The position numbers and the translations under genes were made by a program. A stretch of DNA of 64,000 nucleotides, taken from the NCBI GenBank assembly GCA_013398295.1, contig VZSF01000978.1:868001-932000 (forward strand). Reading direction: 5' to 3'. This DNA comes from Chionis minor. Its lineage: Eukaryota > Chordata > Aves > Charadriiformes > Chionididae. The notes beneath the pieces are model-generated. The model was not told where the DNA came from. It saw only the letters and a program-made list of their open reading frames with translations, and ran no database searches. Positions 36,201-49,070 of the stretch are shown here, piece after piece (position 1 is the first letter of the stretch; each line of letters opens with the position of its first letter).

Positions 36201-39200
36201 GAGAAATTTCTATTACGTGAACATAGTCTAACAAGGGTATTCAATAAAGAGGAGTACTGCTCCCTTCTCTTGAGAAGATAGTTTAAAATAATGGAGCGTT
36301 TTTAAAAAGTGTTGGGACCCATGCCTTGTTTCTGAAAGACATGACCTGAGAACCTAGCATATGAAGTAAGGCTTCAAAATTGCAGTTTTTCATTGAATTT
36401 AGGAACCTTCCCCTGCTTAGCAATTAGGTAACTACCTCCCATGTTTCCCCAGGGCCTTGCTCACAACGAGGTTTCCGTTAGTGTACTGACTCTTGTAAGT
36501 CCCTTTCTGTGGAGCCTAATTTAGGATTTCAGACTATGATTTGACAGGTGAATGGAAGGAACAGAAGATGTGTAGGAGTTAGTCATTATAAGGTCATCTA
36601 GTTGTCCCTCTGGATGTACCCTCTGCTGTATAGTTGGAAGAAGTTCACACATAGTGAACACAGTGTTAGAGCTGTATTAGCCAGTCCTAGTTTTAGAGGT
36701 TTAGTAGGTATGAAGAAACAGATTTGTCTCATCATATATATAACTTATTCTTGCTTTATCCCTTCCTTTTGCAATATATGCAGTTAACTTAGGCTGTTAC
36801 GGTGGATGTTGGGTGAAACCCAAGATGGTAGCAGAGCTGAGGTAACAGAAAGGCAGAAGAAGAGAAAAAAATCCTGAGAAATATTTATGCTTCGTTCTGC
36901 TAATTATTGTGCGCATGAAGTCTCACCAGCTGACCTTGTGACTCCTCTAAAACTGCATTGCTTATTAATCTCCTCACCTTTCATCCTTTGTGAATCTTTC
37001 ATTGTCATTTACCAGCCTTCTGATCATCTGCTTTGTGCTGCTCAATCCATCATGAAGAGGTGAGTGTCATGCTGGAGAGAAGCAGCCCCTGCTCTTTCCC
37101 TGTATGCTCTCTCTAGTCACTCTACCAACTGTCCTTCCCACTTTTCTGAATGTCACTTACAAACAGTCCTGACAGTGCAGCTAGAGACTTCTGTTGCAGA
37201 AGATATTACCGTGGCCATATTTGATGGGAACAAAGAGCACGTAGAGAGGTCTGTCCAACAGCACTGTTGGAAGGACTGCACTTCTCATCCCTGGAGAAAT
37301 TCTGACATCAACATTTATTTTCCCCTTGACTGGGGGCAAAAAGTGAGATTTTCCAGCTTCATGGGTTTTTTAATTCTGTGAAGAGCAAATATGGAAAAGT
37401 GCAAACAGCCTGGTTGAGTTCATCTATAAACTTTTGAGACATTCGGTTTTCATCTTTTTCCCTACATAATCCAATGGCTGAGGGCATATCTCGTCTGTAA
37501 GCTGCCAAATGACTTGTGGTCTGAGGCAAAACTATTTGTATCTTTCTCCATTCAACCTGAAGGACCAGATCCTGTTTCTCTGCTGTGTCAGAGACTGTCA
37601 GCACAAGTCTGGAGCTGTCTAAGCCTACTATCTCTTGACGGTTGTACCATAGCAAGATGGTATAACCACTCTATCCCTCCAATTCTCTGCAAATATTCCT
37701 TAGATGAAACTGTCGGGGTGGGGTGGTGTGGTGGAGTGGGAAGGTTTAAAACTCTGTTTCATCAACAAATTATTTCCATATTATTCAGTACTTTAGTATG
37801 AAGTGTTGATAATTTGGAAAACCCTGCAATTTTCATGAAATGCCACTGAACAGCTGATGTCACACTGTCTAACCATCAGGTGACTTCCCAGTGAGCAGAG
37901 AGAAGCTCTTTTGTTCTCCTCCCATAGCTTTCTAAATGTCCTACAGCACCTGAGCATCTTCTCCTCCTATCTCTTCCCTTACTTCCCAATACATCTAACC
38001 CTGCAATAGCTGTCTGTCCAGATCTTTGCAGCATCTCATCTCACTCCAGGTATTATTTTTAGAAAACTTCTTTATAAAGAAAGAGTAGTTAAGTGGAATA
38101 GATACAGGTGTAGCAAAGAACAAGAAGGGCTAAACATTATTTTTTCAATTGCCTTAACTCCAGCTTGAACTGATAGAGAGTACCTAGTTCTTTCTCAACT
38201 AAATCCATGTGTATCCTTGTACAGATTTGCTTCAATAAACAAAATGTACGATTCTGAACACTTTTGCTCCTCAATACAGAGGTCTTATAACAGTGGTGAA
38301 ATGTAAAAATTATTCTAGTGAAAGAGGAGAAACTTTATAGAGGTCATTCTGGATGACAGTACCAGTTTTTATTATTTCATTTAATCTTCCAATTCTATTG
38401 TGAATTATATTCTAAAAAGAACTTCCAGAGAACTGAAACTCCCCAATGTCAAAGGAATTGAAAATAAATATTCATTTTACTTTTACTTAGAAATGTTTTG
38501 CCTAGAAACAACAAAAAAAAGTTATTTAGGAAACTTTATAGTTATTCTCTGTTCAATTAATGTTTAAAAGCTATTGTCAGATGTGCTTGTTAAAAGTGAG
38601 AATGCAGACAAAGCTAACCTATTACTTGTGACAATTCCATATTTATTTAATGGGTGCTTTATCCAAGCAATGAGTTATGCTACAGAATGTAAGTCAAGGC
38701 TGTACAGCTTTGTAACAAAGATTAATATGCAAAAGTTACAGGCTGAAAGTGTTTGAGTTTTAAACAGTAGCTGCATATTTAATGGTATGCCCTGAATGCA
38801 AAAAACTTCTCTTGCTTTATAAATCCCACCATAGTCAATTCATTTAGAAATCCAAAATATTCTGCCAGTGGATCAATTTTCTTTCCAGTTTCATGTCTTG
38901 ACATTTTCTTTTCCTCCTTAGTGGATTTCTATGTCCTATTTTCCCATTCCAAACTTCTTGAGTCCCTTTTCATATACTCCTCTGGTGATGAAGTTTTTGA
39001 CAGCTTATGTAATTTTCAGCATTCTGTTTTCTTTGGGTTCACCTTACTTTCACCTGAGCTTCCCCCAGACTAGCTCTGTAGTATGTATCTCACACACTCT
39101 GGTTGATTACACCAAACCTTTTCCCTACCCAGAACCATTTCCTTAGTGAGGAAGATTATTTCAAAGCTTTTTAAAATTTCAACTTTCTCACTACAAGCCA

Positions 39201-41525
39201 CCCTAAAGATTTTGAACATCCATTATAAGATTTTGTATTTGGAGAATTTATTTACAACAGCTGGAACTGAATGACAAGACATTTTTTAAAATCAAATTGC
39301 ATATTAATTATCTTAACCTTTCCCTGCAAACAAAGCCTTTCAAAGATTTCTCATTATTTAGTGAGCTTATTGGACTGACTACTGATCTGAAGAGTGGGGA
39401 ACCCTCTCTTCTAGTGCTTTGTGGTTTCTGCATCATCAATGTCAGAAAAACACCTGCCCTCCCCCTAAACAAATAGCTCAGAAAAACTGAAATACACAAC
39501 TCCTTAAATGGATAATGCTCCCATGTGAAGATCCAGATAGGAAAAGAGTTGTAAAGATGGTAGAAATGCACTAAAATAAGGTGTTTAATCAGATGTTGAG
39601 TAGTTAACTTTCCATAATCCTAGGACAATGAAATGCCAGTGAATTCAGGGAAAGTATATTTATTCATGATAAAACCTGACCTACTACCTGCCAGCTGGGC
39701 AGCTGCAAAACCCTTGCAGAGACCTCCTTGTTTTCAGCCCTCTGCTCATTTTTTCCTCTTCTTTGGACTTTATGAAAGAATTCTGTCTCATTTTTCTTTT
39801 CATGTGTATGTTTTAAAGTCTTGTTATTTTATATTTTCATATTTTGTTAGATTTAAAGTTCTTCTAAACTGACTGCTGCACAGGTGGCATAAAAGCCAAC
39901 TTTGTTATGAATAGAATAATGGAAGGTCAGACACTAACATAAAGGGGGCAGAATGACATCAGATATTGACTGTAACTGCAAGAAATTAATGACTGTTTGT
40001 TGACAGAAAGACATAAATTGCAACTAGAGCCACTGCAAAAAAACTAAAGAGAAAACACTTTTTATACAGAAATCTTCCCAGTTCTAGGTTAAACAATCAA
40101 ATTTGCTTAACAGAGTGCAGATTATTTGCCAGAAATAAGAATGAGGTTTAGATATCGGGCTCTGAAATACAAAATGAGATGCACAAAGTAAAGTTCCTTT
40201 GCAGTGAGAAGGGGATGGAAATAGGGTCCTCACCAGCCTCCATAAATAGCTACCCTACCCACAGATGATCCTCTGATACATATATGTGCAAAGACAAGTA
40301 ATCAAAATAAGGTGTTGCTCTTTTCCTGTCTGCATCAATCATTTTTCTTAATTATCTTGTTGTTCAAGCCTCATGACTTCTATAATTTACTGCTTATGAC
40401 AGTTTGCTGCTGAACTGTGTAATGCTGTGCTGCTGAAGTGCCCTGTGGACATGGTAGCACCAGACCCTCCACAGTCTCGCTCTGTGTCTGTGGGACCTGA
40501 TTCCCCATTAGACTGTCATTCCATCATCAGATGGAATCATCAGATCCCCTTGTGGCTGAAGAGCTCTAGTAAATCCCATGCTTGTGGGGAGAAGAGTAGT
40601 GCCACATCCAAGAACAGCAAATGGCCTACAGTATTGTCCCAATTCACAAAGAAGATTCATATCAACATATATTAATGTCTTTGACCATAACTATAATTTT
40701 CTTTGATGAAGAAAATGGCTTTATTTATTTGTTTCTCCTTGACAGACTTTGAAGTGTAGGGTTCTCTGCTGATGGGTTAGTTTCTTCTGTAGTATGGAGG
40801 CTGCATACTGCTTTAAGGGGCAATCACTCATCTAAGTGTCCTGCAGAAGAGAGGGATGGGGGATGGCAGAGCCTGACTTCCATGATGACTTTTAAAACAT
40901 TAAAGCCCATTAATGTCATGTTCAACTTCTAAGGCTATGATTCTTCTTAAAGACTGGCACATGAAGTCTACTCTTGATGCTGAAACCTAAACAGACCAAT
41001 AGTTCTCATATATACTTGATAAATAACAGGAAAGCAAGAAGAGGGACACTCTCTGATATGGTATCACACTGGTGTCTGCAATGGTTTCTGTGAATTGGGA
41101 CCAGCTCTGCTCCTTCGAGGAAAATGCCACTCTTGCAGATGAGGCACAGACACCTTGCTTCATCTGTCTCTCAGAGTACTGAAATGCTTTTGGGGTGAAC
41201 ATGGCTGCTCAGATGGCGAAAGCAAACAACATTATTTAGGCAAACTTCTTGACTTTTGAGAAAAAACAAAGAAATACTTATTTTCAGAATATCCTCTTAG
41301 TGTATGCTGTTTTTCTCAGAACTTTTCACCTAGCACTCGTTCTAGTTAATTGTTTAAAGGAAATATAGATTCATTGGTTTAAAATGCATTACAAATTAAT
41401 GATTGTTTAACTTCTACAGCAATTCCTTGCTAGAGTTACCAAGTCATATTTTATACACTATTCACTTTAATCTCTCAGCAGTCCCATGGCTTATGTACAA
41501 GAAGATTCATCACACCTGGTTTGCC

Positions 41526-41555
41526 ATCACACAAACTTTCACAAAGTTTGGTGAT
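41526..41555. repeat. Short stem-loop (inverted repeat)
   Basis: Left arm atcacacaaacttt pairs with right arm aaagtttggtgat around a cac loop, giving a 13-bp stem with one bulged A. There is no flanking oligo-T and no recognisable RNA gene. It may be chance or the fossil tip of a palindromic element. Confidence 0.6.
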
Positions 41556-44500
41556 TCAGGTCAAATATCTAATTCTAGCTAGAGTCCTGCATCTTGAACA
41601 AATGGGTTTCATCTCCTTATCCATTCATCTTTGCAATACGTAGATTTTTTTCTACTGAGAAGCTCTTTGTAATACACAGGCATATTCCACAAAGCAGAAA
41701 AAAATAGTTTGCTCCCTGAATAGTGTGCACACCAAATTCTTGTGTATGACAGTGCTATGCATGGGGAATGGCTGACTCAAGTGCCTGGAGAGGAGCAACT
41801 TCCAGTTAACGTCTTTCCTGTGATGGGGCATTTATAAAGTTTGCACTTACTGAGGTAGCACTGCAGAACTTGCTCTCATCAAGGACAAAAATAATGGCTC
41901 CTCCTCCCAGCTGCTGTTTTTTGTGGCACTTATAGTTTCTTTGTACTTCTAAGGCCTTCATCTGCCTGTTGAATTTAATTGATCAGTCAGCTAAGTTATC
42001 TGGGGAAGAATAGGAAGAGGGAAAAGGTAGGATGCAAAGATGAAAGAGTATTATCTGTAAAGCTCCCTTTCCCTGAGATATTTCTTTATCCTTATCCTTA
42101 AGATTTTTTCTTTTCTTTTTGTAATTCAGATTGCATGTTTCTTTTCTCTTTTGATTTTCTGCTCTACCAATATAGGACTTTTATAATTTGAGGAAATATC
42201 AGCAGAGGCACATGAGGTCACTGTGCTGTTGTGCCAGTTTTCTCTGTGAAGGATTGGGTTATTGCTTTTTTTTTTCCTCTGCATTTTGAAACATCAGGCT
42301 GCATACTGCAAACCCCAGACTTTTCAAGCCAGCAGGAATATAGCTCAGGGCAGAGCACCTCTGGCACTGCTTGTCATTTCATAGGGGAAAGTCAGTTTCT
42401 GGAGGCAGGAGTCTGGCTGCTCTTGGAAGCAAGCTTGAAGTTGATCTTAATTCAACTCAGGACTTTTTCAGTGGTGGTAACTGTCCTAAACAGGTATTTA
42501 AGGCTATCAGGATGCCTTGAACCAAACACACAACCTAACATTACAAAGCTTCTGATCTCTCATCCAGGGCAGCCTTGTTACTATTAAAATGAATTAGAAC
42601 TGAAATTGTCAGGTGCTTTGCCTGATACTTTAGGTGGACTATCATGCACTGTATTTCTTGTATGGTACCAGTGTATTTTGGTACTATGCATCTCTCCTCT
42701 TCCCCTTCCGTGGACAGCCAAGTCCTGGATCATCTCTCTTGCAAAGTGGGGTTTAATCCACCATAAATCCTCCCAGCTCCAGGTAAAGCCAGGCTTGGAG
42801 AAGATGTGGCTGTGGCTTTTGTGGTCATCACTGATTTTTGCCTGGGTGCATCTTCGACAGGATCCCTCATGGAGGCATAGGCTCTCAGGAGCATCCTGGT
42901 GCTCATATCTTGGGCTGGGACACCCTTTGGCAGAGGGGTCCCAGCTCTGACCTGTCTGGTACTAAAAGGTTCCACGCTGCTAATGCCAGCACGCGTGACA
43001 CGACAAGGATTGCAGAGCCCCGCTGGCATTTGTCCCTTCAAGAACCCTGGAGAGAGGTTTGGATATGTTCTTTCCAATTAAATTTGCAGTGGTAGAAGAA
43101 AGGGTTCTTAGTGACTTTTCCATGTGGAGTGTGCAGTCCCGACCCCTCTGCAGCCCAGCCTGGGCTCTGTGCCCCAGCGGTGTTTCTGGGTGTGCAGAAT
43201 CATGCAGCGTGGCACTGCCCAACAGGGGGACACCTCTTTTCCATCCATGAAGGCAAAGCAAACCAAATGAGAAAAGCTACAGCCCCAGGACACACCCTGG
43301 CATAAGCTGTAGAGTGTGCCTGTGCCCATTCTGTGGGATGCAGGCAACATTCAGTTAATTAAGGCTTAAGCTGTGGTTTATTGCAACACATCTGTTCTTC
43401 AAGGGTGGGAAAAGGTGGACTGCAGAATTGCTGCGTATATTTTTTGCTTACTTGGACCTGAAGTTAGGCTGGCTGTAACAGCAACTTTTCTGTTTAGCAC
43501 TCTTAGTTGCTTCTACATATAAAACAGAACTTCACCTATGGCACAATGCTTGGCAATAGAGGAGAGGATGTATTTTTCTATCAGTGTAATAGAGGTATAT
43601 TGGCAATGACAACAAATATTGAATATAAGGTCTAACAAAATGTATCCCCTAGATCCTACTAAACTCTACAAGCTCAGAAAATGTCATGAAAACAGGCTTT
43701 AACTACGGCATTCTTTGCTTCTTAAACAATATAAGGATCAGTAAAATAGTTGGTTTGGGTTTTTTTCCTGAGAGAAAATACTTTTCAAACAAATTCTAGA
43801 CCTTCCACATATAGAACATGTAAAAATAACTTTAATTTGCTTTATAAAATTGGCCAGAGCTGTTCAAGAGACAACTGCATATTGGTAAATCCCCTGTGAG
43901 ATGTACCTTTCAAGCATGACGTGCATCCCTTTGCAAACAGTTAGCATGGGGTCACCGATTCACTAAGCCATCAAGAATAGGCATAAGTAAGACAGAGTCA
44001 GTGTACTTATTCTCTGCACAGAGGTGAATTGGATCTTTAGGGAATGGATGGCTATTCTTTTTGTAACCCTGACGTGAGATACAGTTGCAGCTCTCTGCAG
44101 ATATAGATAGGCAGATCTGTGAAGAAAATCCAGATTTATTAGCCTCCTTATAATCACCTCTACAGGCAGACGACGTACATTTGACCTGGCCTCCCCTATC
44201 CTTCACCACCAAAGTATGTATGCAGTTTATTTCCCAAAATATGCAGGAGCAAGGAGAAGTCACCGCATGGTAAATGCCTGCAAAGTTGTTTCGCAGAACC
44301 TTCACTACCATGGTGGCTTTACTGGGGTCTGTAGTTCACTTCTTGATAAAGGCTAGCAAGTGGAGGCCATGAAACCTTTGCTACCACTTTTTTGCATCTT
44401 TTTTAGGGCTGTTTGAGACATTTCTGTAAGTGCTTTCAGGTTGGTTCATGCTCCCTAGACTAGTCTAGGAGCTTGAATAATAGAATACATCAGTTCTGCT

Positions 44501-47500
44501 GTGTCTGGTGCTTTACCGCAGTTCAAGGGTCCAAACTTTAGCCATTGTGAGCTTAGTCTTTCGTATTTGACTGTACCTAGAAGCTGGAGGTGGAAAGAGC
44601 CCACCCACCCTTCATATTCGATGCAGGGTTTCTCTATGGGGTATTTATCAGGGCATCATCCAGGGGAGCTCCAAATGACTGCAGTGACAGAGTTGAAATT
44701 GTTCCCCTTCAGGACACCACATAGAGGGCACAGCATATAGGCTGAATGCATACTCTGCGTGTATTTACCCTGCCAGGTTTTACACATCTGGTGCATCAAA
44801 GTGCAGTTGCTAGCCAACTGGAGAGATAATCAACAGCAGCTTTCAAAGGGGGAACTAAGCTGAACAATGTTGCCTTTCCTGTATTTGATAAAAAACTTGT
44901 GTTGGGGTCCTTAGGAAATTTTGACTTGCAGCAGTCTCCTGAATCTGATAACTTGACTCTGCAGTCTGGACATCATCCTTCAGCTGAATAGATCTTCCCT
45001 TTGAGACTGTCTTCTCTAATATAAACAGTAAATTCAGACTTGAGCTTATATGCCTCCAAATTGCCTGCTTTGCTTTAAAATACCTTTGACAACAGTTTTA
45101 TGAAATAGTGCCATTAGTGCAGAAGTTGCGTGACATGCATAGAGCTGGTCAAGAATAACAGAGGACTCGCTAAAGGTTTTTAAAGGTTGTATGTGTATTA
45201 TGGCTTTTGCTATAGAAAGAAGCCTTCTCAAATCTACTCCTGTGACAGATCATTATTGAAACCTCAGTCAGACTCTAGAGAGCATAAAAAAGGTGGCAAA
45301 ATTTACATGCATTCATAACCTTGTGTTGGTGATGTTACTTCTGATCAGGAACTCAGGCTGTAGCTAGAGTTAATAGCAGAAGGGATGAGCTTGAATCTTA
45401 ATCATGATGTGGTTATTGGCCTTTTTGAAGTCTTTTCACCCCATTTGCTTGACAATGCCTAACAAAATGCTGTTCCTACAGGTTGCCTCTGACCTCAATT
45501 TCAATTTAATTGCTTCCCACCAAAGGAACTTCTCTCATTCACACTCTGAACTTGGTTAATAAACACATGCACTTCCAGTTTTCTTAAATAATTTGCACAA
45601 TTAGGTTTCTTCAGTGCCATCAGGGATAGCAGTTTGTGTATCTGCAAAGGGAAATACTCAACAGGAAACATGGCACAGGTGTCAATAATTTGAGATGAAC
45701 TTCAGGACAGTTGGAATCTTGACTTTGTTTTCAGTGCTGCTTTGAGGCTTGATTTAGCCTTTTAGATACAGCACTGAACTAGAATTGGCAATTGCACAGT
45801 TCAATGAAATTTAATCTGGTCAATTTAATTTTCAATTTTGCTTTTATACATCTTGTGACTTAATCCATCTTGAGAAAACAGTAGTATGGTTGGAACATAT
45901 ACCAAACTGATCACTTTCATGTAAAAATCAATAGAAGCAATGTTTTTAAAGGAGGTTTGTTTTTAATATGAAACCCCCTCTAGGAGAAAAATACAGCTAT
46001 TTTGAATTTTCAGTGAAATTTCAAGTTCAGTCAGCCTAAGTACGCTTGAGAAAAGCCCAAACCTCTGAAACATTTTTACTCCTGATCGGTTTCTCCTCTC
46101 TGGTTGGATGTAAAGAAAACTACTCTCTGAGGGACTCTGCATATTAAGTTCATTCCTACTTGCCTCAGAACTTGGTCCTACTTGCATAGTTTTAAAAACC
46201 TAGTCTGACAAAACCACTGATTTCATACCACGATTACAAACAGGTGAATGAGTTAAGGTTTAGGCTTGAATTTTAGATTAGGACTATCTCTCTTTCAGGC
46301 TGGAAACCAGAAGGAAAAAGATACCAACTTGTTTTAAATAACTCAGGGAGAGGTAGAGAGCAAAACTGCCTCTTTTTCTGGAGAGCTCCTTACATCTCTA
46401 GCTGGGTTAGCTCTTTAGTTAACTGTCTCAGCCCTTGTACTGCACCTGAGGAAAGCTATACTCTGCACGAGGGTCGATAAATGAGATTCACAGCAAATGG
46501 GCTTGTTCCCTGAACTTGTTGGTTATCAGCACTAGCACCCACGACAGAGTGGTGTCCTGCTGAATAAAAAGAACGTACTTAGCAGTGCATGTGCCTATGT
46601 GGCTAAATTAGTAAAATACACACCTCAAAGAGAAGGAAATTTATCAAAGAACAAAGTATATGGCCAGTTTTATGTGTTCAGTAAGGTCTGACCCAAATTC
46701 CAGTAAGGAAGGTGCAGTACATTTCTGTGTGATTTTGAAGGGATTTGGCCCATGAAATGTCAATGGCTTGACAACTCAGATCAAATTTCCATGGACATCT
46801 GCATGCCCGACAATGCGGGTGAGTCTCAGTGGGCTCTTCTGCCTGGCTTTCGCAGGTTTGGCGTCTAGCTGTTACTCGTAGCAGTGGCGGTTAGATACCT
46901 AACTCATCATCCTTGCATGGGTGTTCCCTTTATCCAGGAAGAAGGGTGTTCAGTGTTCTGTGAAATAATTTCGCTCTTGGCCTGTCTCGGCAAGACTCCA
47001 AATGCAATGTGGGTGTGTAAGGGTAAACGCTTGCACCAACAACTGAATTTCCCATTATTAATAGCTGGATAGGCCAAGAATTGAGTGGAAGTCTTAATCA
47101 TGAAAAACTGAGAGTGAGTTTCACATTTTGTGCCAAGTCATGGTGTAGCTCTTACTGTTTGTTGTCTGGCTGATGTCTTTTTGGATGCCATCTGTGGCTG
47201 AGCCATGGTCCTTGTGTAAATGAGAAGACCTTGTTCCCAGGCAGAGAGGATTCTTGAGAGTGACAAAGCTGCTTTTCATTGTCTGACTGTGCAGCATACT
47301 GTTGTGCAGTCAGTGATGGGAACTGGTCCTGGAGCCACCACTGAGATCGCCCACAAGCTCTGGGGTGGGGAGGGGAGGGCTGCATCCTGCATCCCAGTGC
47401 TGAGCGCTGCCTCTCTGCTCTTTAATGTCTGTCTCTATTGTTGCTCTTCTGTGCTCCCTCTAAGCAATGGGGTGTTTGATCAAAAGGAATGCGCTGCCAA

Positions 47501-49018
47501 AATTGAAACATATATATATATAAACACCTCTCTATTCTGCCTGCATACATAAGTGAAAAGCACTTACACATATCACGTGAAAACAGAAATAATTCGGTGT
47601 TTGATTGCACATCAGGCTTCCAAAAATGCATTCTCATCAGACATTCAGGAAACATTATGTTTTTATTACCAAGAGAAGGCTTTAACTTTCATTATTTTTG
47701 TAAGGGAAATTGTTCTGGATTCTATAAAATACAGTCTTCTAACTAAAGAGACTGTTTGTTTTGAAACCTTTGGCATGAAAGAAATTAACATTTCAGTTCC
47801 ACAGCTTTTACAATTGCAGAGATTATCTCTAGTTAGCTGCTGTGAAGCAGGGAGTTCTTATTATGTTTGTTTGTTTAGAAGCACCCACCTCAGGTTCAAG
47901 GCACTCATGTTAATATGCTAGTACAAGATAGTGGGAAAGCATTCAAAAATACTGCAAGCTCCACTGATGCCCCACAAAATGGTTTGTCTTGCCCGGTGAT
48001 GCTAAAACTATCAACCCTTATTTAGGTTGCTACCCAGAACAGAAAGGAAGATGATGGCCATAAATGCCTTCTACCCCTTTTGGCTCCCTCACCAAACCCC
48101 TTTTTGAGTTCCCACATCTCCTTTTCTTACCTTTATTTTCTCCTCTGCTCTAGACTCCCCTTTCTTCTTTCAAATTCTCTGTTCTCATACACACAAATGT
48201 CTCAAAACCCTTTGTGATGTTCCTGTTCATGCTCCACTTTCCTGTTTCACCCATATGCCTTTAGTCACTGTTCTTCTTAGATATTTGGTTAGTTTGGCTC
48301 TACCACTCCCCTTTTTATTGTTTTTTTTAATATTCATTCTGCCATGACAGACCGATCACCTGTCGTTTCCCAGGAACCCTGGGAGAACTGACAGTACCTC
48401 TATTTCCACCTTTTCCTCTACTGAAAACCAGGAATTAAACCCTTATGGTAGGTTGCAAAGCAGTTCGTCATCATGGAAGGAGAAAACACATCAGGGCGTT
48501 AGTACCCTCACCTTTCTGCAACAGCATCTCCTCCTATACTGCTGCAGCATGGGAGTAAATGTGAGATCTGGAGACAGGGATGTTTTGGGGTGCATTCAGC
48601 CCTTTTTGCAAAGCAGGATGGTGTCAGCTTGACGGCAGCTGCTTGCAGCAGGTGTAAGTGCTTCTGTAGTCAGCTCCTAAGCAGGAAAAGCAACATCCAT
48701 TTAAGCTAAAGCAGTACAAGGTGTAGCAATAGAGATGTAGTCTAAAGATACACTGTGAAGTGTTCTTAACTAAAGGCCTGATCCAGCATCCGTTAATTTA
48801 ATGGACAGTCCAGGCATGGCTGAAATAGGCCCCCCAATAGGGTCATGGGTCATCAACCATCCCACAGCTCTGCAGGCTGTCTGCTGCCAGGAAGACTGCT
48901 CGGACAAAAATGATGATCTACGAGCCCAATACTCTTCATCAGCTCACATTAATTCTTCTGTCTGACACCCCACCTTGCTTACAAGTCCTATAGACGTGGA
49001 AGGCTCCATTTTGAATGT
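41556..49018. other. No gene recognised; low-complexity patches
   Basis: A relatively GC-rich patch at about 42700-43350 has overlapping frames on both strands (42606-42950 plus, 42730-43077 and 42980-43261 minus), as expected where stops are rarer; none has a known motif. A TA run lies at 47510-47522. The stretch 48060-48430 is strongly pyrimidine-rich on the plus strand. A 19-nt segment at 44407-44425 has a strong acceptor and a gtaagtg donor but is too short to support a call. Confidence 0.45.
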
Positions 49019-49070
49019 AGTCAGTCACCTGTGGAGTACTGTGTCCTTTGGAGGACCCTCAAGTCTCTGA
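49019..49070 (+). mobile_element. Possible small CR1 fragment
   Basis: The phrase cctgtggagtactgtgtcct, then ttggaggaccc, resembles the CR1 ORF2 segment encoding [12 protein letters not shown] (cacctggagtactgtgtcca gttctgg). It is about 50 bp long, and similarity cannot be followed on either side. Confidence 0.3.

Larger units (their letters stand above)
29685..41525. other. No gene recognised apart from one candidate exon and one SINE-like relic
   Basis: About 12 kb of AT-rich sequence. The many frames of 60-118 codons have no known motif; the longest minus-strand ones (35004-35360, 37359-37655) overlap plus-strand frames. A T run lies at about 31208-31220. The 38.5-38.8 kb interval is AT-rich, with repeated TAAT-type cores, and would be worth a conservation check. 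Confidence 0.45.

Noticed and set aside
37016..37059. 44-nt splice-bounded segment as a third exon after 34305-34354
   Set aside because: Joining it would give a TGA after about 13 codons; the acceptor is ordinary and no further coding segment follows.
42606..43350. Cluster of overlapping frames of 80-118 codons on both strands
   Set aside because: The local GC content is higher, which lowers stop frequency; no frame has a known domain or plausible splice signals.
44407..44425. 19-nt segment with strong acceptor and gtaagtg donor (microexon-like)
   Set aside because: Microexons exist, but without a surrounding gene or conservation the call cannot be supported.
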